From CAKXIK01 sp050947015 (GTDB taxonomy: Bacteria; Bacillota; Clostridia; Oscillospirales; Acutalibacteraceae), in assembly GCA_050947015.1 (NCBI GenBank), contig JBMNVT010000006.1:1-64000 (forward strand): a stretch of 64,000 nucleotides of DNA. The letters run 5' to 3'. The notes beneath the pieces were generated by a model that saw nothing but the letters and a program-made list of their open reading frames with translations, was not told the origin of the DNA and did no database searches. The translations under genes were made by a program, and so were the position numbers. Below are positions 17,129 through 25,792 of the stretch, piece after piece (positions within the stretch are counted from its first letter, which is position 1; each line of letters begins with the position of its first letter).

Positions 17129-17932
17129 ATGAACAATCCGAGATACCAGCGCACAAAAGAAAAACGCCCGCTTCAGGGCAAAGGCTTTTATATCGCAATG
17201 GCTGCGTGCCTGATCGCGATCGGAACCGCAGCATGGATGACCTTTGACAGCATTCGCAGTCTGACCGACGTGCCGGATGCCTCTTCGGCGACCGCATCTG
17301 CTTCGTCCCAGCTGAACATCGGCTCCAGCCAACCGGATGCCAATGCAGTTGACCGGCCAGTCAGCGGCGTTCCGGCCAATCCGACTTCTTCCACAGCTTC
17401 CGTCTCCCCGCAGACGGAAAGCAAGGTTCCCGTCAACAACCCCGTAACCGCTTCTTCCGCCCCTACCGTTGAAAGCAAAGCTCCCACCGCATCGTCCGAA
17501 CCAAAAAACAAAAGCTTTTTGATGCCTGTGGCGGGCAAAGTAACAAAGCCCTTTGGCGATTCGCTTTATTCTCTCACCTTCGGCGACTGGCGGGCCCACC
17601 GCGGCGTCGATCTTGCCGCGAGCAAAGGGAGCAATGTGCTTTCCATTGGTGAAGGCACCGTAACAAAAACATTTGCGGATGATATGCTCGGTTATGTAGT
17701 CGTTGCATCGTATGATGATCTGGAGGTTTGGTACTGCGGACTTGGCAGCAATCCTTCGGTGAAGGTTGGTGAAAACGTACGCGCCGGCCAGGTGATCGGT
17801 GCAATTGCGGACGTCCCCAGTGAAACTGCAGAAGAATCACATCTGCATCTGGAAATTCACAAGGATGGGCAACCGGTTGAACCACTTGCCGCAATTGGTC
17901 AGGAAAATAAACTGCCCTCGGCAGAGGAATAA
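17129..17932 (+). CDS. spoIIQ: SpoIIQ-like M23 (LytM) peptidase
   Basis: 267 residues. One membrane helix at about 18-38 after a short basic cytoplasmic tail, a Ser/Pro/Thr-rich stalk to about 125, then an M23 domain with HRGVD (HxxxD) and HLHLEIH (HxH), a complete zinc site. This topology is that of SpoIIQ, the forespore membrane protein that binds SpoIIIAH in the engulfed-spore channel. B. subtilis SpoIIQ has lost part of the zinc site whereas some clostridial ones keep it. GTG at 17117 is an alternative start; ATG at 17129 follows GGAGG by 11 bases. No spoIIIA or other sporulation gene is adjacent. Confidence 0.72.
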   Translation: MNNPRYQRTKEKRPLQGKGFYIAMAACLIAIGTAAWMTFDSIRSLTDVPDASSATASASSQLNIGSSQPDANAVDRPVSGVPANPTSSTASVSPQTESKVPVNNPVTASSAPTVESKAPTASSEPKNKSFLMPVAGKVTKPFGDSLYSLTFGDWRAHRGVDLAASKGSNVLSIGEGTVTKTFADDMLGYVVVASYDDLEVWYCGLGSNPSVKVGENVRAGQVIGAIADVPSETAEESHLHLEIHKDGQPVEPLAAIGQENKLPSAEE

Positions 17933-17960
17933 CCTTCCTTTCGTTCAGGGGCACAAAAAC

Positions 17961-17996
17961 AGCGGAACCTCCGGAAACGGACGCTCCGCTTTTTTA
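17961..17996 (+). terminator. Terminator after SpoIIQ-like gene
   Basis: AGCGGA and TCCGCT arms with a GC-rich interior, followed by TTTTTT; 28 bases after the stop. Confidence 0.75.
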
Positions 17997-18127
17997 TGTC
18001 AATTCCAAATCAGGCGTTCAATCGCGTAGTCTGAAAAAGCATCCCGAAACATGCGCATAATTCACAAATCATTAACGATTCTGAAATGTTTTGTTGTGTT
18101 ATGATTCAAATTCATCCGGTATAATCA

Positions 18128-18178
18128 AATTGCAAGCTTAAAAATCGGTTTTGAGCAACTGCCCAAAACCGTGCAATT
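18128..18178 (+). promoter_or_regulatory. Nested inverted repeat in leader of Usp-like gene
   Basis: An inner stem CGGTTTTG/CAAAACCG (18146-18153 with 18164-18171) sits inside an outer stem AATTGCA/TGCAATT. It lies just after a TATAAT (18120-18125) and 36 bases before the start codon. There is no T-run, so it is more likely an RNA structure or an operator than a terminator. Confidence 0.5.
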
Positions 18179-18214
18179 CAGTTACCGAGTTTCAGAAAGG
18201 GAGGTTTTTCACCC

Positions 18215-18637
18215 ATGAATTTCTCGGAGCCTCAAACAGTGATCGTTTGTCTGCGAAACCCTGCCCACGGCGCGGGAATTTTAAAGGAAGCCGCGCGCAC
18301 AGCCAAAAACTGCGGTGCACAGCTGCAGATTCTTGCCGTTCAGCCAGTGGAACAGAGCGATGAAGAAAAGTCCCGGTTTGTAGAGGATATTTACCGTCTT
18401 TCCCGTAAATTTGACGCCGAAATGCACGTCGTTTTCGACGAAGACCCCGTGATTACAGCAGCCCGTTTTATTCGCAGCAACAATCGTTCCGTTGTCTTTA
18501 CCGGTATGCCATCCGACGACCCAAACAGCTTTGTCGTTATGGTTCGTCAGCTTTTGCCGGATATTATGTTTTCGATGGTTTCTGAAGAGGGTATTACATA
18601 TCGTCTTTACCCGCATGTAATCCCTTCCATACGCTGA
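18215..18637 (+). CDS. Universal-stress-protein-like protein
   Basis: 140 residues with GGGAGG ten bases upstream. The order of elements (TVIVCLRNPAHGAGILKEAA, then AQLQILAV, then a helix and a second beta strand AEMHVVFDEDP, then SVVFTGMPSD) fits the alpha/beta UspA fold, closest in feel to the Usp domain of KdpD-type sensors. The clear ATP loop GxxGxxxxxS is not present. Cytoplasmic, single-gene transcript with a structured leader and its own terminator. Precise role unknown. Confidence 0.6.
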   Translation: MNFSEPQTVIVCLRNPAHGAGILKEAARTAKNCGAQLQILAVQPVEQSDEEKSRFVEDIYRLSRKFDAEMHVVFDEDPVITAARFIRSNNRSVVFTGMPSDDPNSFVVMVRQLLPDIMFSMVSEEGITYRLYPHVIPSIR

Positions 18638-18643
18638 AAATTC

Positions 18644-18683
18644 AACCGGTGCAGCCCGTTGTAGTGGGTTGCACCGGTTTTTT
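18644..18683. terminator. Bidirectional terminator between Usp-like gene and mreB
   Basis: AACCGGTGCAGCCC and GGGTTGCACCGGTT arms with an 8-base loop and T-run, located between convergent genes. Confidence 0.85.
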
Positions 18684-18711
18684 CCCGGCAAAGCCAAGCC
18701 CCCGGCAATGA

Positions 18712-19737
18712 TTATTCCTCTTCCGTCAGCGGGTTCAGTGAATGAGCAAGCGGCTCACGAAGATGGTCCAGATAATGCAAAGCCTGACCGACACCGCGCG
18801 CCACACAGGTCAGTGGGTCTTCCGCAACGCGCGCGTGCAGACGGGTCTGCTCCGAAACCAGACGATCTATTCCCGCAAGCAGGGCACCGCCGCCGGTGAG
18901 AACGATTCCTTCCTCATACAAATCACCGATCAACTCTGGCGGCGTATTTTCCAGCAGTTCCTGAATTGCTTTAATAATCGCCATCGTCGGCGGCAGCAAA
19001 GCCTCCACCATGTCTGCTGATGTGAAATCAACTGCACGCGGCAAACCAATCAGTGCATCCCTCCCCTTGATGCGGAAGGACTTCTCCTCTTCCGGCAGAA
19101 TAACGCATCCGATTGCAATCTTGGCCTGCTCCGCCATTCGTGACCCGATAATAATATTATATTTACGGCGCACATAGCGCATAATCTCTTCATCAAACGC
19201 TTTTCCGGCAGTTTTCAGCGAACGCGACACCGCCACGCCGCCAAGAGTCAGCACCGCCATGTCCGTTGTGCCTCCTCCGATATCCACCACCGCCCTGCCA
19301 TGAGGTCCGGTAATGTCCAGCCCGGCGCCAATTGCCGCGGCAACCGGTTCTTCCATCAGGCAAATTTTGCGTGCCCCCGCAGCATGGGCCGCATCAAGCA
19401 AAGCGCGCTGCTCAACTTCGGTAATCTCTCCCGGTGCGCACAAAACAATCCGCGGATTAAACACCGCATTGTTGGAAACCTTTTTAATATACGAAATCAC
19501 CATTTGTTCGGTATAGTCGTAATCTGAAATAACACCGCCGCTCAGCGGGCAAAGAACCTCCACCCGGTCGGACGTACGGCCAATCATTCGCTGCGCCTCT
19601 TTTCCCATGGCGATAACGCGATCGTCCTCCCGGTTTACCGCCACCACCGACGGCTCATCCAATACCAAGCCCTTGCCCGAAAGATAGATCAATGTGTTTG
19701 AAGTTCCGAGGTCAATCCCCATATCTGCACCCGGCAT
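18712..19737 (-). CDS. mreB: MreB/Mbl-family actin-like cytoskeletal protein
   Basis: 341 residues. Actin-fold nucleotide motifs GIDLGTSNTLIY (phosphate 1), VVDIGGGTTDMAVL (phosphate 2) and LTGGGALLAGID (adenosine) are intact. MreB filaments position the elongasome for rod-shaped wall growth. AAGGAG precedes ATG. It is the last gene of a recD2-comFC-mreB cluster and no mreC or mreD follows, so it is more likely an additional paralogue (Mbl/MreBH type) than the copy of the mreBCD operon. Confidence 0.9.
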   Translation of the reverse strand: MPGADMGIDLGTSNTLIYLSGKGLVLDEPSVVAVNREDDRVIAMGKEAQRMIGRTSDRVEVLCPLSGGVISDYDYTEQMVISYIKKVSNNAVFNPRIVLCAPGEITEVEQRALLDAAHAAGARKICLMEEPVAAAIGAGLDITGPHGRAVVDIGGGTTDMAVLTLGGVAVSRSLKTAGKAFDEEIMRYVRRKYNIIIGSRMAEQAKIAIGCVILPEEEKSFRIKGRDALIGLPRAVDFTSADMVEALLPPTMAIIKAIQELLENTPPELIGDLYEEGIVLTGGGALLAGIDRLVSEQTRLHARVAEDPLTCVARGVGQALHYLDHLREPLAHSLNPLTEEE

Positions 19738-19795
19738 GTCTTTCCAACTCCTTATGATAAAATGGCTTGATCGGGCTTTGCAGCATTGCCGCCCG

Positions 19796-20527
19796 TTAAT
19801 TTCCTGTACTATTATTGTAATCTATTTTTTTCCCGATTTCAACACCGGCATAAGCAATTACCGCACAGATTACCGACTTTGCACCAGCCGCCCGCAGCAC
19901 CCGGACACATTCCCGCAAGGTTTCTCCGGTTGTAACGATGTCGTCACATAAAACAATGTTTTTACCCGCAGCCTCTTTTTCTGCCGCAAAGGCTCCGTGT
20001 GCGTTTTCCCGCCGTTTTTCTCGGCTGAGCGTGTGCTGCTGTGCCGTAACCCGTGTTTTTTTCAGCAGCGGAGCACATGGCAGTGAAAGCTGCGACGCCA
20101 CTTCCTGAGCCAGCAGTTTCGCCTGGTTATATCCCCGCTCCAGTCGGCGGGAGCGATCCATCGGCACAAAAGTGACTACGAAATCCATATCGACGCGACC
20201 CTGCACCGCCTGCGCCATTCGTATGCCGAACCCACGTGATGCTCCTCGAAACCCCCGAAATTTAAATGCCAGCACAGCGCTGCGCAGCTCGCCCTCATAC
20301 GCAAACAGCGCTATACAAGGTGAGTTGAGACCGTCTGTTTTACTCCGAAGCAGAAATTCCCTGGGACAATGGGGAAATTTCTTTTCACAATCCGCGCAAA
20401 AAACCTCTGTCCTTGGGATCACGCTGCCGCAAACCGCGCAGCGCGGCGGGAAAATCCATTCCAATCCTCCGAATCGCCAGGCAGCTGCCACTGGGTTCAC
20501 CTCGTTTTTCTCGTTTTGAGCCGGCAT
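19796..20527 (-). CDS. comFC: ComF-family phosphoribosyltransferase-like protein
   Basis: 243 residues. An N-terminal zinc ribbon (CAVCGSV and CADCEKKFPHC) is followed by a type I phosphoribosyltransferase domain with ERGYNQAKLLA and the PRPP loop VLCDDIVTTGET. In naturally competent Firmicutes ComFC supports DNA uptake and transformation, but many non-competent genomes carry it. Its start overlaps the recD2 stop (TAATG), so translation is coupled to recD2. Confidence 0.85.
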   Translation of the reverse strand: MPAQNEKNEVNPVAAAWRFGGLEWIFPPRCAVCGSVIPRTEVFCADCEKKFPHCPREFLLRSKTDGLNSPCIALFAYEGELRSAVLAFKFRGFRGASRGFGIRMAQAVQGRVDMDFVVTFVPMDRSRRLERGYNQAKLLAQEVASQLSLPCAPLLKKTRVTAQQHTLSREKRRENAHGAFAAEKEAAGKNIVLCDDIVTTGETLRECVRVLRAAGAKSVICAVIAYAGVEIGKKIDYNNSTGN

Positions 20528-22746
20528 TATTCCCCCCGGATTAAAAACTCCGATAATCCGGAATAACGTTTGGTTCTTCGATTGTTTTCCACCATCCGTG
20601 CCACCACATCGGCACGGCCCACCAGAATCAGCAGAGATTTTGCGCGCGTGACCGCCGTATAAAGCAGATTCCGGTAATACAGCTGCGGAGGTCCCGGATA
20701 CATTGGCATGACGACAGCCTCAAATTCGTTTCCCTGACTTTTGTGTACCGTCGCGGCGTATGCCAGATCAAGGTTTTCCGCCAGATCAAAGGAATAAACC
20801 GTCTCGCGGTCGTCAAAACGGATCACCATGGACTGTGTGGCACGGTCAATCTTTTCCAGAATGCCGACATCGCCGTTGAATACGCCGCTGCCGCAAGTTC
20901 CGTCCGGCCTTGTCCAGGAAATATCGTAATCATTTTTAATCTGCATCACCTTGTCTCCCTCGCGGAAAAGTATGGAATGCAGCGTCACCTCGCGCTTTTG
21001 TTTGGCAGGCGGATTCACCGCCTGCTGCAGCTGCAGATTCATTTCGGAAACGCCCAGTTCTCCCTTGCGCCCCGGGCAGAGTACCTGAATTTCGCCGAAG
21101 GGCGAATAACCATACCGCTTTGGCAGGCGCACGGTACAAAGCTCCACAATGGTATGCTGAATGCTTTCGCGGCTGCTGTCCGGCAAAAAGAAAAAATCAC
21201 TTTTTCGATCCCGCAGATCCGGCATTTCTCCGCGGACAATGCGGTGTGCGTTAGCAATAATCAGGCTCTGCAGCGACTGGCGGAACACCTCCTGCAGCTG
21301 CACCACCGGAAGCACCCCCGAAGCAATTAGTTCATGCAGCACGTCTCCCGGCCCGACCGACGGCAGCTGGTCGCTGTCGCCCACCAGCACCAAACGGCAG
21401 CCCAGCGGCATTGCGCAAAGAAGACTGGAAAACAGCGCAGAATCGACCATGGAAAGCTCGTCCACAATCAGTGCATCACACTCCAGCAGGTTCTTTTCAT
21501 TTCGCCCGAAAATCGGGTGATCCTCCTGATCCCAGCCGACCTCCAGCAGGCGGTGAATGGTTTTGGCCTCCTGCCCGGTCAGTTCGCTCATCCGCTTGGC
21601 TGCTCGACCGGTGGGCGCTGCTAACGCGACCCTTTGTCCGCGATCCTTCAAAATGCGGATCATCGCATTGAGTGTCGTGGTTTTTCCGGTTCCGGGTCCT
21701 CCGGTCAGGATCAGGATTCCCTGGGACAGCGCCCGGGTGATCGCATCCTTTTGGCGCGCCTCATAACGGATCCCCAGCTCATTTTCAATGCGGTCGATAT
21801 CCTCGTCCACATCGTAAAAACGCTGCGGCGGAAAAGCCAGCATCATTCTCAGCCGCCCGGCCGCATAAAGCTCCGCGCGATGCAGAGACGGCATAAAAAT
21901 AAAGGGGCGCAGCCCGGCCGGACGCTGCAAAAGCTCTTCTTCCAGCGTGGCGTCCTGCACCATCTCCGTTAACCCGATTTCCACCTGCTCCACCGGCACA
22001 TTGAGCATCGCCGCCGCAGTCTGCGCCAGCTGATCCCGCGGGAGACAGGTGTGTCCTGCCGCGCAGTTATGCCTCAGCACATGGACGGTACCCGCACGCA
22101 CACGCATGTGATCGTCTGCAGCAAAGCCCATCGCCTGCGCAATGGCATCCGCCCGCTCAAAGCCAATGCGCAGCCCCTCGGTACAGAGCAGGTAAGGGTT
22201 CATTTTGACGCGTTCCACCGTATTGACGCCCCACACCTTCCAGACACGCATCGCTTCCGCCGGGGTAACGCCATATTCGCCGAGAAAAAGCATCACCTCG
22301 CGCACACCGAACATTTTTTTAAACTCCGCACAAATCCGCTGCGCGCGCATCGGCGTAATGCCCTTCAGCTCGCACAACCGTTCCGGTTCGTTTTCGATGA
22401 TTTCCAGCGTTTGATCCCCAAATCGATTCACCAGATTTTTAGCGGTGACGGCGCCGACACCTTTGATTGCCCCGGACGCCAAAAACCGGAAAATGGCCGA
22501 AGAGGTCTTCGGCCGAATATGTTCCACCATTTCTGCGCGAAACTGCTGGCCGAACGTTGCATGCACCGTCCAGCCGCCGCTCACCCGCAGCTGTTCGCCC
22601 GGCATCACCGCCGCCAGCACCCCGACAACTGTAACCATTTCCCGCCCGGTATTCAATTCAAAAACCGTAAAACCGGATTCCTCGTTTCGGAAGGTTACCG
22701 ATTCCACCGTTCCGGAAATCTCCAGAATTTCTTTTTCTTCCTGCAT
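20527..22746 (-). CDS. recD2: RecD2-type 5'-3' DNA helicase
   Basis: 739 residues from ATG at 22746. N-terminal OB-like and helix-hairpin-helix region (SGAIKGVGAVTAKNLV, CELKGITPMRA), then superfamily 1B helicase motifs: Walker A LTGGPGTGKTTT, Walker B IVDELSMVD, and AATVHKSQGNEFEAVV near the end. RecD2 is the RecBC-independent form, involved in replication-fork repair and mismatch handling. The longer frame to 22872 crosses the promoter and has no ribosome-binding site. Confidence 0.9.
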   Translation of the reverse strand: MQEEKEILEISGTVESVTFRNEESGFTVFELNTGREMVTVVGVLAAVMPGEQLRVSGGWTVHATFGQQFRAEMVEHIRPKTSSAIFRFLASGAIKGVGAVTAKNLVNRFGDQTLEIIENEPERLCELKGITPMRAQRICAEFKKMFGVREVMLFLGEYGVTPAEAMRVWKVWGVNTVERVKMNPYLLCTEGLRIGFERADAIAQAMGFAADDHMRVRAGTVHVLRHNCAAGHTCLPRDQLAQTAAAMLNVPVEQVEIGLTEMVQDATLEEELLQRPAGLRPFIFMPSLHRAELYAAGRLRMMLAFPPQRFYDVDEDIDRIENELGIRYEARQKDAITRALSQGILILTGGPGTGKTTTLNAMIRILKDRGQRVALAAPTGRAAKRMSELTGQEAKTIHRLLEVGWDQEDHPIFGRNEKNLLECDALIVDELSMVDSALFSSLLCAMPLGCRLVLVGDSDQLPSVGPGDVLHELIASGVLPVVQLQEVFRQSLQSLIIANAHRIVRGEMPDLRDRKSDFFFLPDSSRESIQHTIVELCTVRLPKRYGYSPFGEIQVLCPGRKGELGVSEMNLQLQQAVNPPAKQKREVTLHSILFREGDKVMQIKNDYDISWTRPDGTCGSGVFNGDVGILEKIDRATQSMVIRFDDRETVYSFDLAENLDLAYAATVHKSQGNEFEAVVMPMYPGPPQLYYRNLLYTAVTRAKSLLILVGRADVVARMVENNRRTKRYSGLSEFLIRGE

Positions 22747-22860
22747 GATGATCCATTCCCATAAAGCGCCGCAGCACAGGAGCAGCACGGCGTTTCTTTT
22801 TTGCCGCCAGACAGGTTCTCTAAATACAGAAAATTCCGTCTGTCTAAAGTCTTTGTTCTT

Positions 22861-22889
22861 AGTATAATACATTTTACGCCGAATCTCAA
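22861..22889 (-). promoter_or_regulatory. Promoter of recD2-comFC-mreB
   Basis: On the minus strand TTGAGA (22889-22884), 17-base spacer, TATACT (22866-22861), about 115 bases upstream of the recD2 start. Confidence 0.65.
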
Positions 22890-22933
22890 CGGTAAACAGT
22901 GCGCTCAGCTGAAAAACACAATTTCTCCGCGGT

Positions 22934-23284
22934 TTATTCCCCCTGCAGACGGAACCTGCTGCCCAATTCCTCCGGCGTTACGATCTCCATGAAACGATAT
23001 TCCCTGCAGATTGTTTCGCAAATATGGCGTGTTTCTTCATCCATTCCGCAATCAACGCAAAGAACACGCTTTTCGTCCTTGCCGCCCATCCATTTTGCGC
23101 GCTGTGCAGCGCTGCGCAGCACAAATTCAGCTTCTTCGTCATGACCGGTGACCGGAACAACAATCAACATTTTTTCTCCCCTCCCCGGCGAAATCATCCA
23201 GAAAACGATCAGCCGTACCACTTCTGTAATACCGACCAACCCCAAAAGTACCGCTATGATGTTGCCAAGCCAATCCAGCAGCAT
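22934..23284 (-). CDS. Small membrane-anchored protein of unknown function
   Basis: 116 residues with a strong AAAGGAGGG before ATG. Residues 5-32 form a hydrophobic membrane anchor (WLGNIIAVLLGLVGITEVVR). The remaining 80 residues are predicted cytoplasmic, alpha/beta, with the segment MLIVVPVTGHDEEAEFVLRS and two Cys-containing helices (VDCGMDEETRHICETICR). I do not recognise the family. It stands alone, downstream of the helD terminator and upstream of recD2. Confidence 0.65.
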   Translation of the reverse strand: MLLDWLGNIIAVLLGLVGITEVVRLIVFWMISPGRGEKMLIVVPVTGHDEEAEFVLRSAAQRAKWMGGKDEKRVLCVDCGMDEETRHICETICREYRFMEIVTPEELGSRFRLQGE

Positions 23285-23403
23285 GAGAATCCCTCCTTTG
23301 CAGTTCGTTCCACAATATGCGTTTTGAAAACATTTGGTGTGCTTTTGTTTTCTTTTGAGTAAATTTTTTGGTAAATCATTCGCTCTCCGGCTTCAAAAGG
23401 GTA

Positions 23404-23441
23404 TAAAAAACGGCATGCGCCCATCAGCCGGGCACACGCCG
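23404..23441 (-). terminator. Terminator after helD-like gene
   Basis: On the minus strand CGGCGTGTGCCC and GGGCGCATGCCG arms followed by TTTTTT, 61 bases after the helicase stop. Confidence 0.85.
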
Positions 23442-23501
23442 CAAAATTTAACACAGAGAGTCGGTTTCTTTTTTCTGCTCTTTCCGCAGAACGATACGTC
23501 A

Positions 23502-25592
23502 CTATTGGATTTCAAACAACGCCAGCTTGTGCAGCGCACGGGTGCAGGCAACATAAAGGCGGCTTCCCGTGAGCTTTTGTCCGGCCACCACGGCTACACG
23601 GTCAAATTCCAGACCTTTTGCCAGATAAACCGGCAGCACACAGACGGGTTTGTTCCGTGCGGAAAATTCATGCGTCAGCAGGCAGCAGTCTGTGCGGTTC
23701 AGCGCCGCAAAAACGCGAGTGCACTCTTCGGCATCAGCACAGATCACCGCACACAGCTCGTCCGGTTCCCCTTCGTCAAGGAATACCGAGATCTCTTCCG
23801 CAAGCGCTTGTGGCGCGACGGTTTTGTGCAAAACCGGGCCGCCGCTGCGGTCAATCGCTCTGCAAAGCTCTTCGCCGGCAAGTGCATTGGTAAATTCTAC
23901 AATCTCTTTGCTGCTGCGGTAATTCACATTCAGCTCATAGCGCCGGAACGTGCGTCCGCTGAGTTCTGCGGCAACACGCCAGAACTCGCCGCTGCCGGAT
24001 AGCGCCTGTTTCGGGTCGCCGAGAATCGTAAAGTACGCGTGCGGATACATCTCCAACAGCAGCATGAACTGTAATTCGGAATAATCCTGTGCTTCGTCAA
24101 TGATAATGTGGCGCATACGCTTTTGCTGCGAAAGCATGCCAAAACGCTTCATCAGGTAAAGCAGCGGCGCGGCATCCTCAAACCAGATCACCCGGTCGGC
24201 AAGGCGGGCTTCAAAGGCGGTTCTCTCCTGAACTCCAAATTCTTTTTCGAGCAGGGCTGCATAGATAGCAAAACAATCGGGCCGATATTCTGTATCGAAC
24301 GACTGCTCCAGTTCCTGCGTGCGGCGGATCGTTTCGGCGCGGGCGGAAACCGCCAGATCTTTTTCGGAAAGAAAACTGCCGATTCCAAACTGCTGCACCA
24401 GCTCGTCGGCAACACGCTGCCGAACATTTTCCTTCTCCACTTCCAGATGGTGGAGGATTTCATTGCGCAGGCGGCTGATGCTTTGCATATAGCCCAACGA
24501 GCGGCGATTGTGCAGAAAATGCTCGGCAAGCTCCTCTGCGGAGAAAACCGTCTGATGCGCAAAATCCAGATTTGAAAAACGAATTGCGCCCTCAAACGCT
24601 TCGCCGGCTTTGCGAACCGCTGCGGCAAATTCTGCGGTTCCCTTCTTTTCCTGCAGAGGGGACACGCCGTCTGCAATGCTCTGCAGATAGGAGTGTACAT
24701 CATAATCCTTTCCGAAAATCGATGATGCAAAATCCGCAAAGGTGGTCTGCCAGACGCTTTCCTCTCCAAGGTCCGGCAGTACGGAATCAATATATTCCGA
24801 AAACAGATTGTTCGGCGAAAAAATCATGCAATCCGACGCTGAAAGCGTACTGCGCGAACGGTAAAGCAGATAAGCCAGCCGGTGCAGCGCGATGGAGGTT
24901 TTTCCGCTGCCGGCGCAGCCTAACAGAAGCACAACCGCGCTTTCTGTATCGCGGATGACTTCATCCTGTCCTTTTTGAATCGATTCCACGATCGTCTTCA
25001 TGGACTCACCGGCTTTTGCGCCGAGAATTCGCTGCAGGAACTGATCCTCAATAGAAATTTCTGTATCAAAACAACCGAGCAGCGTGCCGCGCTCAATTTG
25101 AAACTGACGCTTGCGGGTCATCTCGCCCTGAACGGTTCCGTCCGGGCAGGTGTATTCCGCGGCGCCGGGCGCAAAATTGTAATAAAGCGAGGCAATTTCA
25201 CTGCGCCAGTCACAGACGACCGGTGTAAATGTTGCAAGATCGGTGTAACCGAACTTTCCGATGTAAACCTTTTCCGGAGATGTTTCTCCGTTCTCACGGA
25301 AGTCTATGCGGGCAAAATAAGGCACCTGCAGCATACGGCGCAGCTTTACGATCTGCTGCTTGGAACTGTTCTCCGCTTTTTCGCTTTCCTTAATATCCGA
25401 CATCTGGGACGCTCTTTCATAGTTATCCTGCACGGCGCGATCGTTGCCGACCAGCTCCTGCCAAAGATATCTGCGTTTTTCGTAAAGCTCCTGCTCAATT
25501 TCCTCATGTCCTTTGGTGCGGCGGTGAAGCTCTTCCCGCAGCATGGTAAGCGTTTGCTGCAGATATTCCTGTTCCTCGCGCGGAATGTCCAT
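23502..25592 (-). CDS. HelD-like superfamily 1 (UvrD/Rep-type) helicase
   Basis: 696 residues. A long charged coiled-coil N-terminal region (about 1-85) precedes a split UvrD-like ATPase: Walker A LLGCAGSGKTSIALHRLAYL at about 227, motif II IIIDEAQDYSELQ, and the late motif VYLAKGLEFDRVAVVAGQ. N-terminal coiled coil plus UvrD core is the architecture of HelD, which binds RNA polymerase and recycles stalled complexes. AAAGGAG lies 10 bases before ATG. RNA-polymerase binding is inferred from architecture only. Confidence 0.82.
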   Translation of the reverse strand: MDIPREEQEYLQQTLTMLREELHRRTKGHEEIEQELYEKRRYLWQELVGNDRAVQDNYERASQMSDIKESEKAENSSKQQIVKLRRMLQVPYFARIDFRENGETSPEKVYIGKFGYTDLATFTPVVCDWRSEIASLYYNFAPGAAEYTCPDGTVQGEMTRKRQFQIERGTLLGCFDTEISIEDQFLQRILGAKAGESMKTIVESIQKGQDEVIRDTESAVVLLLGCAGSGKTSIALHRLAYLLYRSRSTLSASDCMIFSPNNLFSEYIDSVLPDLGEESVWQTTFADFASSIFGKDYDVHSYLQSIADGVSPLQEKKGTAEFAAAVRKAGEAFEGAIRFSNLDFAHQTVFSAEELAEHFLHNRRSLGYMQSISRLRNEILHHLEVEKENVRQRVADELVQQFGIGSFLSEKDLAVSARAETIRRTQELEQSFDTEYRPDCFAIYAALLEKEFGVQERTAFEARLADRVIWFEDAAPLLYLMKRFGMLSQQKRMRHIIIDEAQDYSELQFMLLLEMYPHAYFTILGDPKQALSGSGEFWRVAAELSGRTFRRYELNVNYRSSKEIVEFTNALAGEELCRAIDRSGGPVLHKTVAPQALAEEISVFLDEGEPDELCAVICADAEECTRVFAALNRTDCCLLTHEFSARNKPVCVLPVYLAKGLEFDRVAVVAGQKLTGSRLYVACTRALHKLALFEIQ

Positions 25593-25697
25593 CGGCGGTC
25601 AACTCCTTTTTTACAAACGCACCGGTACGGTGCAAATCACGCTTTTGCTTTCGCTTTGAATCCGATCCCTAATAAAAAAGGATCCTTCCAATGCAAT

Positions 25698-25721
25698 GTG
25701 ATATGAAATTCATTGTATCAC
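25698..25721. promoter_or_regulatory. 24-bp imperfect palindrome upstream of helD-like gene
   Basis: GTGATA and TATCAC arms enclosing a 12-base partly symmetrical centre, between the helicase gene and the PEPCK terminator. Possible operator or part of the helD promoter; no regulator is identified. Confidence 0.35.
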
Positions 25722-25739
25722 AAGTTTTCCCCGAACACA

Positions 25740-25777
25740 ATAAAAAAGCGGCATCGCACAACACGATGCCGCCGTAA
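25740..25777 (-). terminator. Terminator after PEPCK
   Basis: On the minus strand GCGGCATCG and CGATGCCGC arms with a 7-base loop followed by TTTTTTATT, 16 bases after the PEPCK stop. Confidence 0.9.
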
Positions 25778-25792
25778 AAGATGCAAAAAGAA

